From contig OY365810.1 of the NCBI GenBank assembly GCA_959347315.1, positions 3,675,467 to 3,739,466 of the forward strand: a stretch of 64,000 nt of DNA. Reading direction: 5' to 3'. The notes beneath the pieces are model-generated. The model made no database searches. It was not told the DNA's origin and saw only the letters and a program-made list of their open reading frames with translations. Source of the DNA: Bimastos eiseni (lineage: Eukaryota; Annelida; Clitellata; Crassiclitellata; Lumbricidae). This document shows, one piece after another, positions 52,991-64,000 of the stretch. How positions within the stretch are numbered: the first letter of the stretch is position 1; every line of letters begins with the position of its first letter. A program made the position numbers and the translations under genes.

Positions 52991-53959
52991 CGCTACCACC
53001 AAGAATTGATGTCCAGATTGTTGTTTGAGAAAGGGCAACAACAATAATTTCCCTCCATTACAGCGGAGGTTTCGAATTTTTGTCGATTTGCGTAAGGGTG
53101 CGTGCGGTGGGGAAGGTTTCCAAAAAATATGTACGTAAGCAAATTTAGCTGTTTAATTAGGACGTTCACAATGCGGAATGTTAAAAGCAGAATTGTTAAC
53201 CCAATCACAGACTAAAGTCCTGTTTTTAATCAATTTTACGTAGCATTACATTTCTTAAAATGCAAGTTTAGCTAGTGCTTTATTTCTTCATAACAGTTAA
53301 CAAATTTAAGCTGGTAAATAAAATTATGATGTTTAACAAAAGTAAATAGCGTGCAGTAAAATCAATGTCTTAATGTCTTGAGCTATTTAACCTTCGCAAG
53401 GGGGTAGAGCTCAGCTGTACGTACGCGTGGTAGAGTCTACAAAGTGAACGCGGATCAACGGGCAGAGGTAATAAAATCCGATTTTTGCGTACGTAATATT
53501 TGGATAGGCCCTATGCGTAGTAAGTAAGTATTTTCTTGAATAAGAACGCCTACAATCACAAGGCAAGTACAATCAAACATGCATGCATGGATAGGCCTCT
53601 GTATACATGTAGTAGCGATGTTAGCAGCAGTGGATGACGTCGTTTTAGGCCTACGTCGGTTTAGTGCGGCTGAACTTGACTCTAACAAATTCGAGCGGTT
53701 AGTTTGTTAATTCCTTTAAGTTCCAGCAGTACACGCTAACACTGACATCCTCTGTTTCATCCACTGCTGTCCGAGATCTATAAAGAATGCAAGAAAATGC
53801 CTTGCCTACTCAAAAAAGACTAGGTGGGCATTTTTTTGTCAAGGGTTTATGTGAAATAACAGTTGGTTAGAGGCATTTTCAGCTCCCATTTTGCCATTGG
53901 TAACTTACCATTAAGAACTCATGACAACCCTACTGTAGTTACCCTACCATACCTTACCC

Positions 53960-54512
53960 TACCCCGGCAAGGCGAGAGAGGCAACCGCCTTGGGCCCCGC
54001 ACTTCAGGGGCCCCGCGCTGCTGACTAAGCACATTTTACTCCACTATTAGAAAAATTTTATTTAAGGACTTGAGACTTATATACAAAAGACATTCTTGTC
54101 TTATCATCTTACTGTGTGAGTGTGAAATGAAATAAACGTTTTAACTGTTACATTTGAGTACATTTTATGTGGAGTTAACTTTTATTCACTTTTGATGCAT
54201 ATAATATTGCCGTCGGCCATCCGCTTCCGTTTAACTTTGCCAGCAAGAAATATTTTATAAAGTTTTATCTTTTTAAAAAAACTTTAATTTCAAGCCGACA
54301 ATTGTATTAGTAGCCTATTTATTAATTTTCATGGTGTAAGGATAGGCCACCAAATCGAAATCGCGATTTCGGCGAAAAATATAAAAGTGGGAGTCAAAAG
54401 AAATGGGGCCTAAACAAAAAGCAATGCAAGAAAGACATATCAAAGCATTGGCAGGATCTCTCGACAAATTTGTTGCACAAGGACAGCAGAATTCCGACAA
54501 TTCATAAATTAA
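53960..54512 (+). mobile_element. hAT element remnant with start of a transposase
   Basis: 53,960-54,020 repeats the terminal sequence of the 10,165 element (GGCAACCGCCTTGGGCCCCG then CTTCAGGGGCCCCGCG). About 350 bp further on, the plus strand reads MGPKQKAMQERHIKALAGSL followed by DKFVAQGQQ and a stop, resembling the start of a ZMYM/TTF-type hAT transposase. The extreme 5' tip is degraded, and the right end is cut off about 20 bp before the NHL relic at 54,534. Confidence 0.55.
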
Positions 54513-54533
54513 AAACCGAAAACAGAAATCTAT

Positions 54534-55514
54534 TTAGTCTTCACACACAATAAGTCGTCTTCTAACAATATCAACACACATATAGTTTGGCTTTTGTATA
54601 GGCTGAGCTGGATTTATCAAACACACATTTTCTAATTTGGAATTCAAGACCGCAATCCGATTATTGCCACGATCAGCTATTAGAATGTTCTCTGAAGCGT
54701 CCATTGCCAGACAGACTGGTTCATTCAGACAGCGTTCCGTTACCTTTTGCACCTCTTCAAACAACTTAATAACTTCTCCCTTTTCGGACAAGTATTCTGT
54801 GTAAACTATCATTGCCAAGTCCTTGACTAATCACAAAGTTACCACTGGTCAGTTTTAATGCATGCAACGGGTGTTTAATGCCCAAACTCTAAGGCAGATA
54901 CACTTCGTGGACCAGTTCGCCATTCCTCGAATATTCAGAAAATGAATCTTATCATTAGTTACAATAATATTTCCTTCTCTGGTAACTGAAAGATTTGAAA
55001 CAGTAGTGTCAGCATAAAGTTTCCATTCCTTTACGTTTGAACCATCCACATCTGTTCTATGTATGAACTGAGCGTTGAGAGGCTCATTTGGAATGGAGAC
55101 ACATGAATAGAGATATTTATGTTTTGTACACGATACCAAGCCTCTAAAATTACCGGTACATGCTGCGGTTAATCCAGGTTGATTTTCAACCGTAGGAATT
55201 TTAACTTCAGATGCAAACATTTTTTTAATTTGCCATCGATGTTTAAAAGTTAACGTTCTAGCGTCGTAAACTTCAACAACAGAACTTTTAATGAAACATC
55301 CGAGGAACAGTTCATCATCCAAGATGGCTATACCAAAGATGTTATCTCCTCTATGCGACTGCTTACCTTCCAGACTTTGCAGTGTCTTTACCAGATTTGG
55401 AGGTCTTCTGTAATTGATGCAGGAGAATCCAGATGTAGTCACAGCTACTTTTAAATCATACAGATCATCAACCAGCATATTTAATTGAAAACATTTTAGT
55501 ATTTGTTCTAGCAT
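54534..55514 (-). pseudogene. Orphan decayed NHL propeller (TRIM family relic)
   Basis: The minus strand reads FGIAILDDELFLGCFIKSS, VYDARTLTFKHRW, NLSVTREGNIIVTNDKIH in one frame (54,900-55,514), shifts to EYSRNGELVHEVYLP, stop, HPLHALKLTSGNFVISQGLG (54,830-54,920), then shifts again to SEKGEVIKLFEEVQKV, DASENILIADRGNNRIAVL and DIVRRRLIVCED (to 54,534). This is the same domain as exon 2 of TRIM gene A, with two frameshifts and one nonsense codon. No RING/B-box exon exists between here and 64 kb on this strand; the next gene is PCBP on the other strand. Confidence 0.8.
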
Positions 55515-55519
55515 AAATA

Positions 55520-57049
55520 GATCTGTAATTAAGATCAGAGGAAGAGCTCAGCGAGTAGGGATTGACCTCAGATATAGATAAGAAATGTTATGGCCTATTA
55601 TAGCATCGTTCTAAATTAAAAATACAAGCATAACATTACAGTATGGGTGTACCAGAAGTTTTATGTTACTCTCTAACAATGATTGATGACTTTGCAACAG
55701 AAACTGTTATATAGTCAATATTGTGATTCAATTCACGAATATAATAAACAAAAGACCTTCAGAATAAGCCTCCCATCTCTCTTCAAAAAATCTACTATGA
55801 GGCGGAAATGTACAAATTTATGTATGTACAATTAACAAAATAAATTGGTCCGATGCATCTTGTAAACATTTACATTACATTACACGTGTTAGATTGGCAC
55901 GGACCATAATTCGCCATTCCAACAAGCAGTGTGCAAATATGCGGGAGCCCTAAACAGAAGGTGAATGCACTGACAAGATTTTGTTCACGTCTACGGAAAA
56001 CCACTAATTAAAGCACGAGAAGGAAAACCATAACCTGGCGGCGTAATTTTGATTAGATTTAGACATTAGTTTTCTCGTACAGGTCTTTGGTTCGTGTTAT
56101 TCTCCTCGACGCTGTTCTTTGCGCTGCACATGGAGCGTGTTCTGAGTGTATGCCGCTACACGTGACAAGCCCTACGACTTCCGGTTGTCGGCCATTGACA
56201 TTGCGCGAGCAATTGACGAGTTATTTTTTGCGATTAGATATTTATACGTCGTCCGTTTTGCGGATCAAATTTAATTGATTTGTAAGTTTCCTGTGTGATC
56301 ATGAACCATTCACTTAATATTCCGAACAATCTGTTTCAATCTGGAATTGACAATCGTTTGGTAACGTGAGGCGACGACTGTTTACTTAAACTAGGGCGTT
56401 CCTCAGGCGTTGCAACGCTCGCCCCAATTCTCATCGGGTGGAAATAATTCTTTTCTTACCTGAACTAATATAGGCGTTGTTTTTTGCGGTTTATAATGGC
56501 TCTAGTCATGGTGATATGATCACTTGCTTTGGCAAATGTAGTCAAGTTGAAACCTTTACATACTTGCCATTGATCGGTTCCACACAGCGGCCACCCAACG
56601 AGGTCCCACAAGGAGTGAACTCTTGAAACCATGTTTAGAGATCCTGCTCTGCATTAATTTGTTGATCTATGCAAATGAAATGAATAGTATACAAATAAAC
56701 AACAATGGGCATCAATAATAGTGTTGATATTTGTCAAGACTGTTTGTATAGTTCTTTTTTATTATTATTATTATTTAGTAATAATAATACGTTATAATTT
56801 ATTAATGATTATTATTGATCAATTATGATTTATATTTATTAGTAATAATAATTAATCAAGATTTTACCATTGTTTTTTTAAATATTAATTACAATGATCA
56901 ATATTATTGATAATAAAGTTAACAATGAAAAGTGATGAGAGATAAACTTTTAGTTCGATCTTGATAATGATTCGTAATGTTGGATACAACTTTTGTAATT
57001 GCAATCGGTGGAATTCCTTGCATAATTTTGAACACAGAGTGATTTTTGA
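55520..57049. other. Intergenic between NHL relic and PCBP
   Basis: AT-rich; an ATTATT microsatellite at about 56,757-56,850. The region just before 57,050 should contain the PCBP promoter or 5' UTR, but no motif stands out. Confidence 0.35.
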
Positions 57050-57067
57050 ATGTTCAGATCTGCTACG

Positions 57068-60000
57068 ATGGCAGCAGACAGCAACAGCGACCGGTCGGCT
57101 TCTCCTCAGAGCAGCAGTCACGACGGCAGCAACTTCGGCTCAGGGCCGACGATCACTTTACGATTCCTCGTTAACAGCAGGGTAATAGTTGCGCTTCGTT
57201 ATGGTATTATTAATAACTTTGTAATTATTATGCTTCATTAGGGTATTATTAGTAACTTTTTATTGTTAAATCCATCATGGTGTTATTAGTAACTTTGCAG
57301 TTATTTTGCTTTGTTAAGGTGTTGTTAGTAACCTTGTTATTATTAAGCTTCATTAGGGCATTATTGTAACCATAATTATTATGCTTTGTTTCGGTATTAT
57401 TATTAGTTTTTAATTATTACACTTCATTAGGGCATCATCAGTAACTTCGTAATTATTACGCTTCATGAGGATATTATTAGTAAAGTTCTTTTTACTGGTA
57501 TCAATTGCACTAATAGGCTGGACTGTTCACTGGGTGGTCACTTCTGTATCATGTTGAGTTTTTAATATAACGACTGTGGCTTTGAATGGTGAGTTGATTT
57601 TGTTTATAGACTCCTTATAAGTTTTGTACACTTGGTGTAATGTAATGTAATTGAACATTTATATGGTGCCCTTTGAAGATATTCAGTGCCACTTCAAGAC
57701 TGTTGTGTACATTAGTTTTTTTCAATTCTATTGACTTTGCATGGTTCCTTTTCTCTTGGGCATAACCGGAAATCGCCTCGGACATTCTATGCAATGTAAT
57801 TTCACTGTAGTGTAATTTCACTGTGATGTCTACAGCAGTTGTGTTGTAATTAGGTCGACCTTTGGGAGGTCTGTGGGTTGAGACTCGGTATGGTGCTTTT
57901 CAGATTTTGTTCATGATCAATAATTTATGTAAAATTAAACTATCTTTTGATTTTATCAGCATTTTGAATTTCTGCTGGTAATCAATGATGATATGCTACT
58001 GGAATCAATCACTCATTTAACTTCATGTACTTTGTTTTTTTCTACAGGAGGCTGGAGGTATCATCGGAAAGGTATGCGATTTTCAAGTATTTATTTGTTT
58101 TTCTGGAGGCTAGCAGTAGAGTTCGGTAATCATGACTCAAAATGGCGGTGATAATTTATTTGTACCCATTGCCCCAAACGGCTGACATTTTAAATTTGAC
58201 GATGATGTTTGGTGATTATTATTATTATCATTATCATCATTATTATCATCATTGTTATCTTTATTATTATCTTTATTATTATCTTTATTGTTATTATTAT
58301 TATCTTTATTGTTATTATTTTTATCTTTATTATTATCATTATTATCTTTATTGTTATTATTATTTTCATGATTGAGACTTGGTTGGTTTCCAGAAGTAAA
58401 AAAATTGCTTCCAATTGTCAAAACTGCTATTTCATTGTTAACTGTTAGCCTTACTGGAACACAAGCAGGATCACTGGCCTGGAACAGTCTCCTTGCATCC
58501 ATTCAGGAAATCAAAACCCTTTCTGCTTTAGAAAAACAGTCAACATTGCACTTTGTAGGAAATGCAGAACATTAGTTTTTCTTACATTTGTGCTGATAGT
58601 GTACTGTTATATAAAACACCCTAGAAGTAGCTTGCTACTGATGGTGCTCTAGAAATTATCGTATTTACAATTGCAACAAAATATGGAAGAATTCAATGTA
58701 TTCATTTTCTTTTTGTTTAGAAAGGAGACAATGTGAAGAAGCTTAGAGAAGAGGTGATCATATCTCAATATCAGTTAGCACTTTGCAAAGGATCCAAATG
58801 TTAAGAGAATAGCTCACTTCATGCAAGACCAGAGGAACTTTATCTAACTGTTTCATGCAACCACTATTGATTTGTTCTATAATGCAATGTAATCGAGCAT
58901 TTATATAGCACCCTTCAATATACCTACTGATGGCCGAGGGGCATAGAGTGATAGATAACACACTGGCATGCGAAGCTGAGGTACAGGGTTTGAAACCCGT
59001 ACGGCGGTGTTGGTTAGATTAAATCTACATGTTTAGTGTAATGGGTGCCTTACGTGGCTGCCAACATCAATCGTTCATGCTGTTTCTGTGGTCATACTGC
59101 GTGTCAGTTTGAAAAATAAACAGAAATTATTATTATTATTACTATTTTTTTCCTACAAACAAGCGTGGAACCAATCAACGGATTCCCGTCAACTGCTGAT
59201 AAATAAAAGTGTTGTAATTAATATATTAAAACTTGTTTCAATTTTGTATTATGAGAAAAGCACCACTGTTAATTTGTGTTTCTGTCTTGCATTATAAAAA
59301 CACATGGTTAATTTTTGTTTTTCATGTTTGCATTATACCACTGTTAGTTTTTATGTATCAACTTTGTATTAAAAAGTATGCCATTGTTAATTTTCAGTTT
59401 TATATCATAAAAAACATAATTTTTGTGTTTTAGTTTTATATACAATAATAAATTCATCACTGTTTTAGTTTTATTTCTTATCTGAGCAAATGTTCAATTG
59501 TATAAATTTTGAATTCTTTTTCATTCCAAAAGAACCTCATTAGTAAATTATCTGCCAATTAAGATCCCTTTTTAGATACTCAACGCAGACTGTAATAAAT
59601 GCTACTGAAGCATGCATATATAACAAATATGTGTGAGTACATTTCAATGTATTCGTATAGAGTGGTGCCAAAGTGAGCATCTCTGATTCTTCGAGTGTCG
59701 AGCGCATTGCGTCTGTAACCGGATCCTCGGCCCAAGTCGTTAAAGCCTTCAACATGATCTGCGATAAATTCGAAGAGGTCTGTGTCTGATTTTGTTCACA
59801 ATTTGGAATATTCAGGGTTTTTTACTGTTCACTGAATCATAAGACATATTTTTCATTGATTGGTGACACCACAGAATTTTTTGCTCCAGTCCAAGCTGTT
59901 TCTAACTTCATAACTTCATTATTTGAACCGGGATGATGGTAAGGAAGACTGCGGGCCCACAGTTTTGAACTGTCTATAAAATTTTCACTAAGACTATGTA

Positions 60001-63000
60001 TATATCAGAAGTTTTGTACAGGAATGTAAATGTTTGCCAAAGACAGATTAAATAACATGCTTTTAAATTCCTAGATGGTCTATTTCCTTGCAAGCCACGA
60101 TTTGGTGTTACTTCCGACGTATTATTATACAATAATAAACGAATGTCATTATCTTCATAATCTGAAATGACCCAGAAGCAATTAGAGGAAAATGTCGACA
60201 GAGAAGTTCTAAGATTATTGGGGATTGGAAATGCTTGTTTGTCTCAATTGATAATGCCTCTAATATAGGGCTTGTCATATTAAAGGCCCAATTTATCCTT
60301 TCGACCCCAGCAAAATTGTCAATTATGCATCCTATGTTTGTTATCTGGGATCAATAAAAACCATGGGTTACGGTTAAAACAAGTGAACTAGATGCCACGT
60401 GCATTGACCGAATAGGAAAGTAAGGATGTCCTGCTCTTTTAAAGGAGCTAATGCATCATGTTGGCTGTGTTCGTTTGTGATTGGTAGGACACGCGGAGGC
60501 AGGACAGCAGCGTGGATTCAGCGTACTCTGTGACCTTTCGACTAATTGTTCCAAACTTCTGTTGCGGCTCTCTCATCGGGAAGAGTGGAGCGAACATTAA
60601 GGAGCTTCGTGAGGTCAGCAGTTCATGGGCTTTCTAGGCATTCTCGATTTACGGTGTGTTATGTGGTTCGGTATTTTGTTGTGCTAGATGGATATTGAAG
60701 GTTTTGAAGACCCGGTGTAGTTGCTCCCCTCGCTCTGCTGATTGGGGGGGGGTTCTTATGTTTCCATTTGCTTGTACTGCAGTTACTTTCAATGGTGATC
60801 TCTAGGGTTTGGAATTGCCCTTCTCTGGAGTTGCACCTCTTCCTTAAATCGTGTTGTGGCACTTTTTATTCTCATTTGAAAACTTACCTTTTTTTGTCTG
60901 TGCTGCAGTTGGGAGCACTTTTGAGTAGTCACCTTGAAAGGGCACTTGAAATTTTTTTAATGGATAATGGGTGTCACTGGTTTAGTGCTTGATATCTGTT
61001 CTGTATTGTATTGCATCGTATCTACCGATTCCTATAGTGCCTCTCCCAGTACAACCTTTTCAGAGGTACTTTCAGTGCGATAAACCCCGAGGGAAATAAA
61101 AGTTTATGAATACTATTGATATTTCATTAATATCTGAGCTTTTTTTGAGTTGTTTTGGTTTGTGTTCCGAGTATCTAGATGTGTTTTATCTGGATTTGAG
61201 TGTCGTCTATGTAATCGATGTTTTGTGAGTAATTGGAATTGTTTTTTTAGTATATGAATGCTTATCTTGAATATCTGGATTTATTTTATGAGTTTTTGGG
61301 TATGCTGATTTAGCATGGGTGTTTTTTCTTTAATAGTATTTGGATTTGTTCTCTTAAAGTTGTTTTTGTGTCAAATCAGCCAAATTTGCAACTAAGAGTT
61401 ACATGACTAGGGTTGTGAAGTTGTGGTTGGCCTCTGGTTGTGACCGGTTTTTGCCATGGCAATAATTATGCAGTAAAAACTAAACCTATGAATTATTGTG
61501 ATTATTAAATATCAAGTCATCACTGTTAGCTTCATTTGTTATAATGTTACGGCTCATCTTTTCTGAAGATGTTCAGAGCAATTTATTATTACTCGCTGAT
61601 AATCACTTGGGTGTCTTATGAGTATTGAGGTGTCTTCTTAAAGGCCAAGTTTTTAGGGCATGGTCTAATGAATACCTGCTGCCTGCTAGCTACCAATCAG
61701 ATCTCTCCAAAGCATCTCATCTAGCTGGGGTACAATCTTAACCAAATGGACCTCTGTGGTCAGTCTATCTGAATAGGCTTAAATGGGCCAAGTAGACAGC
61801 TGAGGGAAATGCACTGGAAATAACAATTGAAACAACGATCGTGCTTCATAGTCCTTATAATTATATGCATCTACACACCTGTACTTGATATGCCACTCAT
61901 ATGCCTTCGTGTGTGTGTGCGTGCGCAGCTTTAGCCAGTACGGCCATCTTGCAAGCTGCTTGTGGACAGCCTCCCGTCAAACGTGTGAAAAGTGCAACCA
62001 AACCCATGCGGGAAGTTTGCTGCAGTGTTGTAAATCGCGACTTCAAGGGATGAAGCCATGAGCCAAATATTGGCGATTACCTGTGGTCACTGTTGTTTGC
62101 GTTTGTTTTTACGTGATGATGACCTATGTGAGTGTAATTGAGAAATAGACTGAAAAGAATACTGGATGAATGCTATCAAATGCTGCATGTATATATAAGT
62201 GTGCGTATATATGTATGCATATATGTATATATATATATATAGTGGCCTGAATAATCATGGCATGCATAAGACCTGAAATACAGTACGTTCTTAGGTTACA
62301 CAAAAGCTATTTTTGGAATAAATACATATACTGCATTCTGTAATTACCAATTTGTTCAAAATCCCAGTCATTATGAATAAAAAAGGCTCTTATCGCTTCT
62401 TCCTGATCACGATCGACACGAATTGTTAGATCGTACTTTTGCATGGTACTATGTAATATCAACTACAGAGTTCTGCTGTATGCATATATCGATCATCAAA
62501 AGAGTGAACATTTGAGTGGTTTAGTCTGAGAGAGGGAGGAGGGGGAGGGGTAGCGGTGCCATTATTGTTTACATACTGCCACTCTGCAAGAACATAAACA
62601 GATGGACCAACTTTGACACCTGTCAATACAAGGTACTTAGGCCTATTGCTTGTACGAGAGAGGGAACATTCTATTTCAAAGAAGGTGACTCTCTTCTCAT
62701 ACAGACTCAATGAAACAAACATTATATACATACATATGTATGTATATATACATAGATTCATTGCATTGAATGGCATTACAAGTCATCTATGTACATTATG
62801 TCACAATGACTCAGTCTTGCAACTCAGGGTTGTGTGTCCTATTCTCAACGCGCCCCTGAAAACCATATGAAATAAATATACCGGGCGAAAAGGCGCTTAC
62901 TATATTGATTGAATGCTAAGACAAAACTGTGAGATAGATATTCACAGGTAGTCTTTCAGCTCAGAGATATAAATATAAACAGTGCGTGTGTGTGCGGACC

Positions 63001-63710
63001 AACTCACAGAGAAACAAACGCAAACAACAGTGACCACAGGCAATCGCCAAGGTTGCTCCACGAGCCGAGTGATCTATAATGGTCCATGGGCTGATATCCT
63101 GTATGCGTCCTATTGCACTTTGGCTCATGGCTTTATATATATATATATATAACTGTTATATATATATATATATATTATAAGTAGATGTATGTACAGAGAC
63201 AGACAGAGAACGGTCCAGAGGCATGCAGGCATTTCAATTGAAAGGAATTGACCGGCTGTGGACTTGAACATGGCACTTCTTGACTGTAGCCCCACTCAAT
63301 GAGTTCAGGTTTGATTGACAAGCAGTTTGTCGCAGGTGGGTGGGGTACAGAGCAGTTTGTCGCAAAACTGCCCACCCTAAAATCTTGGCCTTTAAGAGTA
63401 CCTAGATATCTTGTATGGGTGTCCTTTTCTGACTACATGAGTATCTGTTTCTGAGTACTTGAGTGTCGTTTTCTGGGTACTTGAGTGTCTTTTCTGTGTA
63501 AACAATCACTAATACCAGCACACAGAAAGTGTCCGGTGTGATGATCAGTAATGTCTGGCATTGTTGTCTGTTGTCTCTTAGTCGACAGGAGCAACGGTCC
63601 AGGTTGCCAACGACATGTTGCCCAACTCAACGGAGCGCTCCGTTACGGTTTCCGGGACATCAAATGCTGCCATGCTGTGCATACAACGACTCTGTAGCAT
63701 TTTGACTGAG
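57068..63710 (+). CDS. PCBP: Poly(C)-binding protein (PCBP/hnRNP E), first six exons
   Basis: KH-domain RNA-binding protein that binds C-rich RNA in mRNA stability, translation and splicing, in nucleus and cytoplasm. Exons, all phase 0 and GT-AG: 57068-57181, 58048-58071 (24 nt), 58721-58753 (33 nt), 59661-59777, 60488-60613 and 63582-63710. KH1: TITLRFLVNSR, EAGGIIGK, KGDNVKKLREE, SGAKVSISDSSSVERIASVT, MICDKFEE, with the GXXG loop GKKG split by the second intron. KH2: SVTFRLIVPNFCCGSLIGKS then GANIKELRE, STGATVQVANDMLPNSTERS, LCSILTE, with loop GKSG. The LPNSTER motif is characteristic of PCBP KH2. The chosen ATG gives MAADSNSDRSAS; an in-frame ATG at 57,050 adds six residues. KH3 and the stop lie beyond the window. 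The 24- and 33-nt exons agree with the exon sizes I recall for vertebrate PCBP genes. Confidence 0.93.
57190..57480. repeat. Diverged ~43-bp tandem repeat in PCBP intron 1
   Basis: About six degenerate copies of a unit such as GCTTCATTAGGGTATTATTA followed by GTAACTTTGTAATTATTAT. It starts within 10 bp of the exon 1 donor. Confidence 0.7.
58205..58375. repeat. TTA/TTATC microsatellite in PCBP intron 2
   Basis: ATTATT tract with regular ATC and TTTATC interruptions. Asn/Asp-rich and Ile-rich open frames over it are artefacts. Confidence 0.9.
58925..59140 (+). mobile_element. tRNA-derived SINE, third family (S3), with ATT tail
   Basis: GATGGCCGAGGGGCATAGAG (box A region), GGGTTTGAAACCCG (box B), then a body (GGGTGCCTTACGTGGC, ACTGCGTGTCAGTTTG) and a 3' tail ending AACAGAAATTATTATTATT. 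Its body differs from S1 and S2. It lies in PCBP intron 3. A related GTCATATTG... body was not found elsewhere in the window. Confidence 0.55.
59215..59480. repeat. Diverged ~48-bp tandem repeat in PCBP intron 3
   Basis: Five to six degenerate units of the type TTTTGTATTATGAGAAAAGC then ACCACTGTTAATTTGTGTTT. No coding meaning. Confidence 0.65.
62053..63133. repeat. Inverted pair of a dispersed repeat in PCBP intron 5
   Basis: 62070-62107 (TTGGCGATTACCTGTGGTCA and onward, 38 nt) is the reverse complement of 63013-63050 with one mismatch. A second block, 62053-62067 (AAGCCATGAGCCAAA), is the perfect reverse complement of 63119-63133. The right copy has about 66 bp more between the two blocks. 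TA-dinucleotide runs lie beside both (62,219-62,240; 63,135-63,175). Confidence 0.8.
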
Positions 63711-63779
63711 GTGACCTTTGACCTTCTTAATTAATGCAGTTCTTAATTCTTCTATCATTCGGGCCACAGAGGTTATTAT

Positions 63780-63862
63780 CAATGCTATTAATATTATTAT
63801 TATTATATTATTACTATTATTATATTATTATTATTATTATTATATTATTATTATATTATTGT
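63780..63862. repeat. ATT microsatellite in PCBP intron 6
   Basis: ATTATTATATT-type tract just after the exon 6 donor region. Confidence 0.9.
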
Positions 63863-64000
63863 CTAAGATGGAAATCCATGGCTATAGGGTGTGCTATCGA
63901 ATAACATCTACAGATGAACTTCTGACCTTTGACCTCATCCTCCAGTTGAGCATTTTTAATTTGGATAACAATAATAGTAGGAATAATAATAAAATTGATA

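Noticed and set aside
58137..58502. Asn/Asp-rich protein on the minus strand
   Set aside because: Product of the ATT/ATC microsatellite inside a PCBP intron.

Overview
This is a stretch of animal nuclear genome: genes are split by GT-AG introns, and the spaces between them are AT-rich and full of microsatellites, SINEs, LINE fragments and small DNA transposons. A RING/B-box/NHL TRIM cluster, CR1-like and restriction-endonuclease-type LINEs and many copies of an AGGCCTA-type word suggest a marine invertebrate, perhaps an echinoderm or another invertebrate deuterostome. The species guess is inference only.

Layout. (1) 0-9 kb: a fold-back repeat, a tRNA-derived SINE and a complete four-exon beta-tubulin gene (plus strand, 447 aa). 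Intron 1 of the tubulin gene holds a TATG repeat, two adjacent near-perfect palindromes and a hAT MITE. (2) 9-16 kb: repeats, including a hAT derivative with an exact 8-bp target duplication, a 27-bp minisatellite between inverted repeats, and two 3' ends of a retroelement with a C-terminal restriction-like endonuclease, both lying inside (TAA)n tracts. (3) 16.5-17.4 kb: the last two exons of a PAR/C-EBP-like bZIP factor (plus). (4) 18-29 kb: a hAT MITE, a dead CR1/L2-like LINE (minus), an internally deleted RTE-like LINE (plus) and two decayed NHL-propeller fragments (minus). (5) 29-44 kb: three TRIM genes in tandem on the minus strand, called C, B and A in order of increasing coordinate. (6) 46.8-51.6 kb: a four-exon SMAP (small acidic protein) gene (minus). 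(7) 52-55.5 kb: LTR-like DNA, a hAT remnant and an orphan decayed NHL domain. (8) 57-64 kb: the 5' part of a poly(C)-binding protein gene (PCBP/hnRNP E, plus) with KH1 and KH2; the gene runs off the window.

The most interesting structure is the TRIM cluster. Each first exon codes for an intact RING, B-boxes and coiled coil, and each ends in the same splice phase at the same place. Only gene A (668 aa) is followed by an intact NHL propeller. Gene C instead splices in phase to a short acidic exon that ends its protein (440 aa), and its NHL relic lies 3 kb further on, frameshifted. Gene B has gained a 501-bp coiled-coil exon, and its NHL exon carries frameshifts and a stop. More NHL relics lie at 19.5 kb and 55 kb. 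The E3-ligase half therefore seems to be kept while the propeller half is lost or replaced.

A second notable item is a dispersed fold-back repeat. It has inverted ends with a TTTTAGCGT core and arms made of a ~38-bp GAAGCTGGATTGATGA-type unit, present at 0.1, 32, 42, 47.6 and 50 kb. Five non-autonomous hAT elements, each with a perfect 8-bp target duplication, can be delimited to the base.
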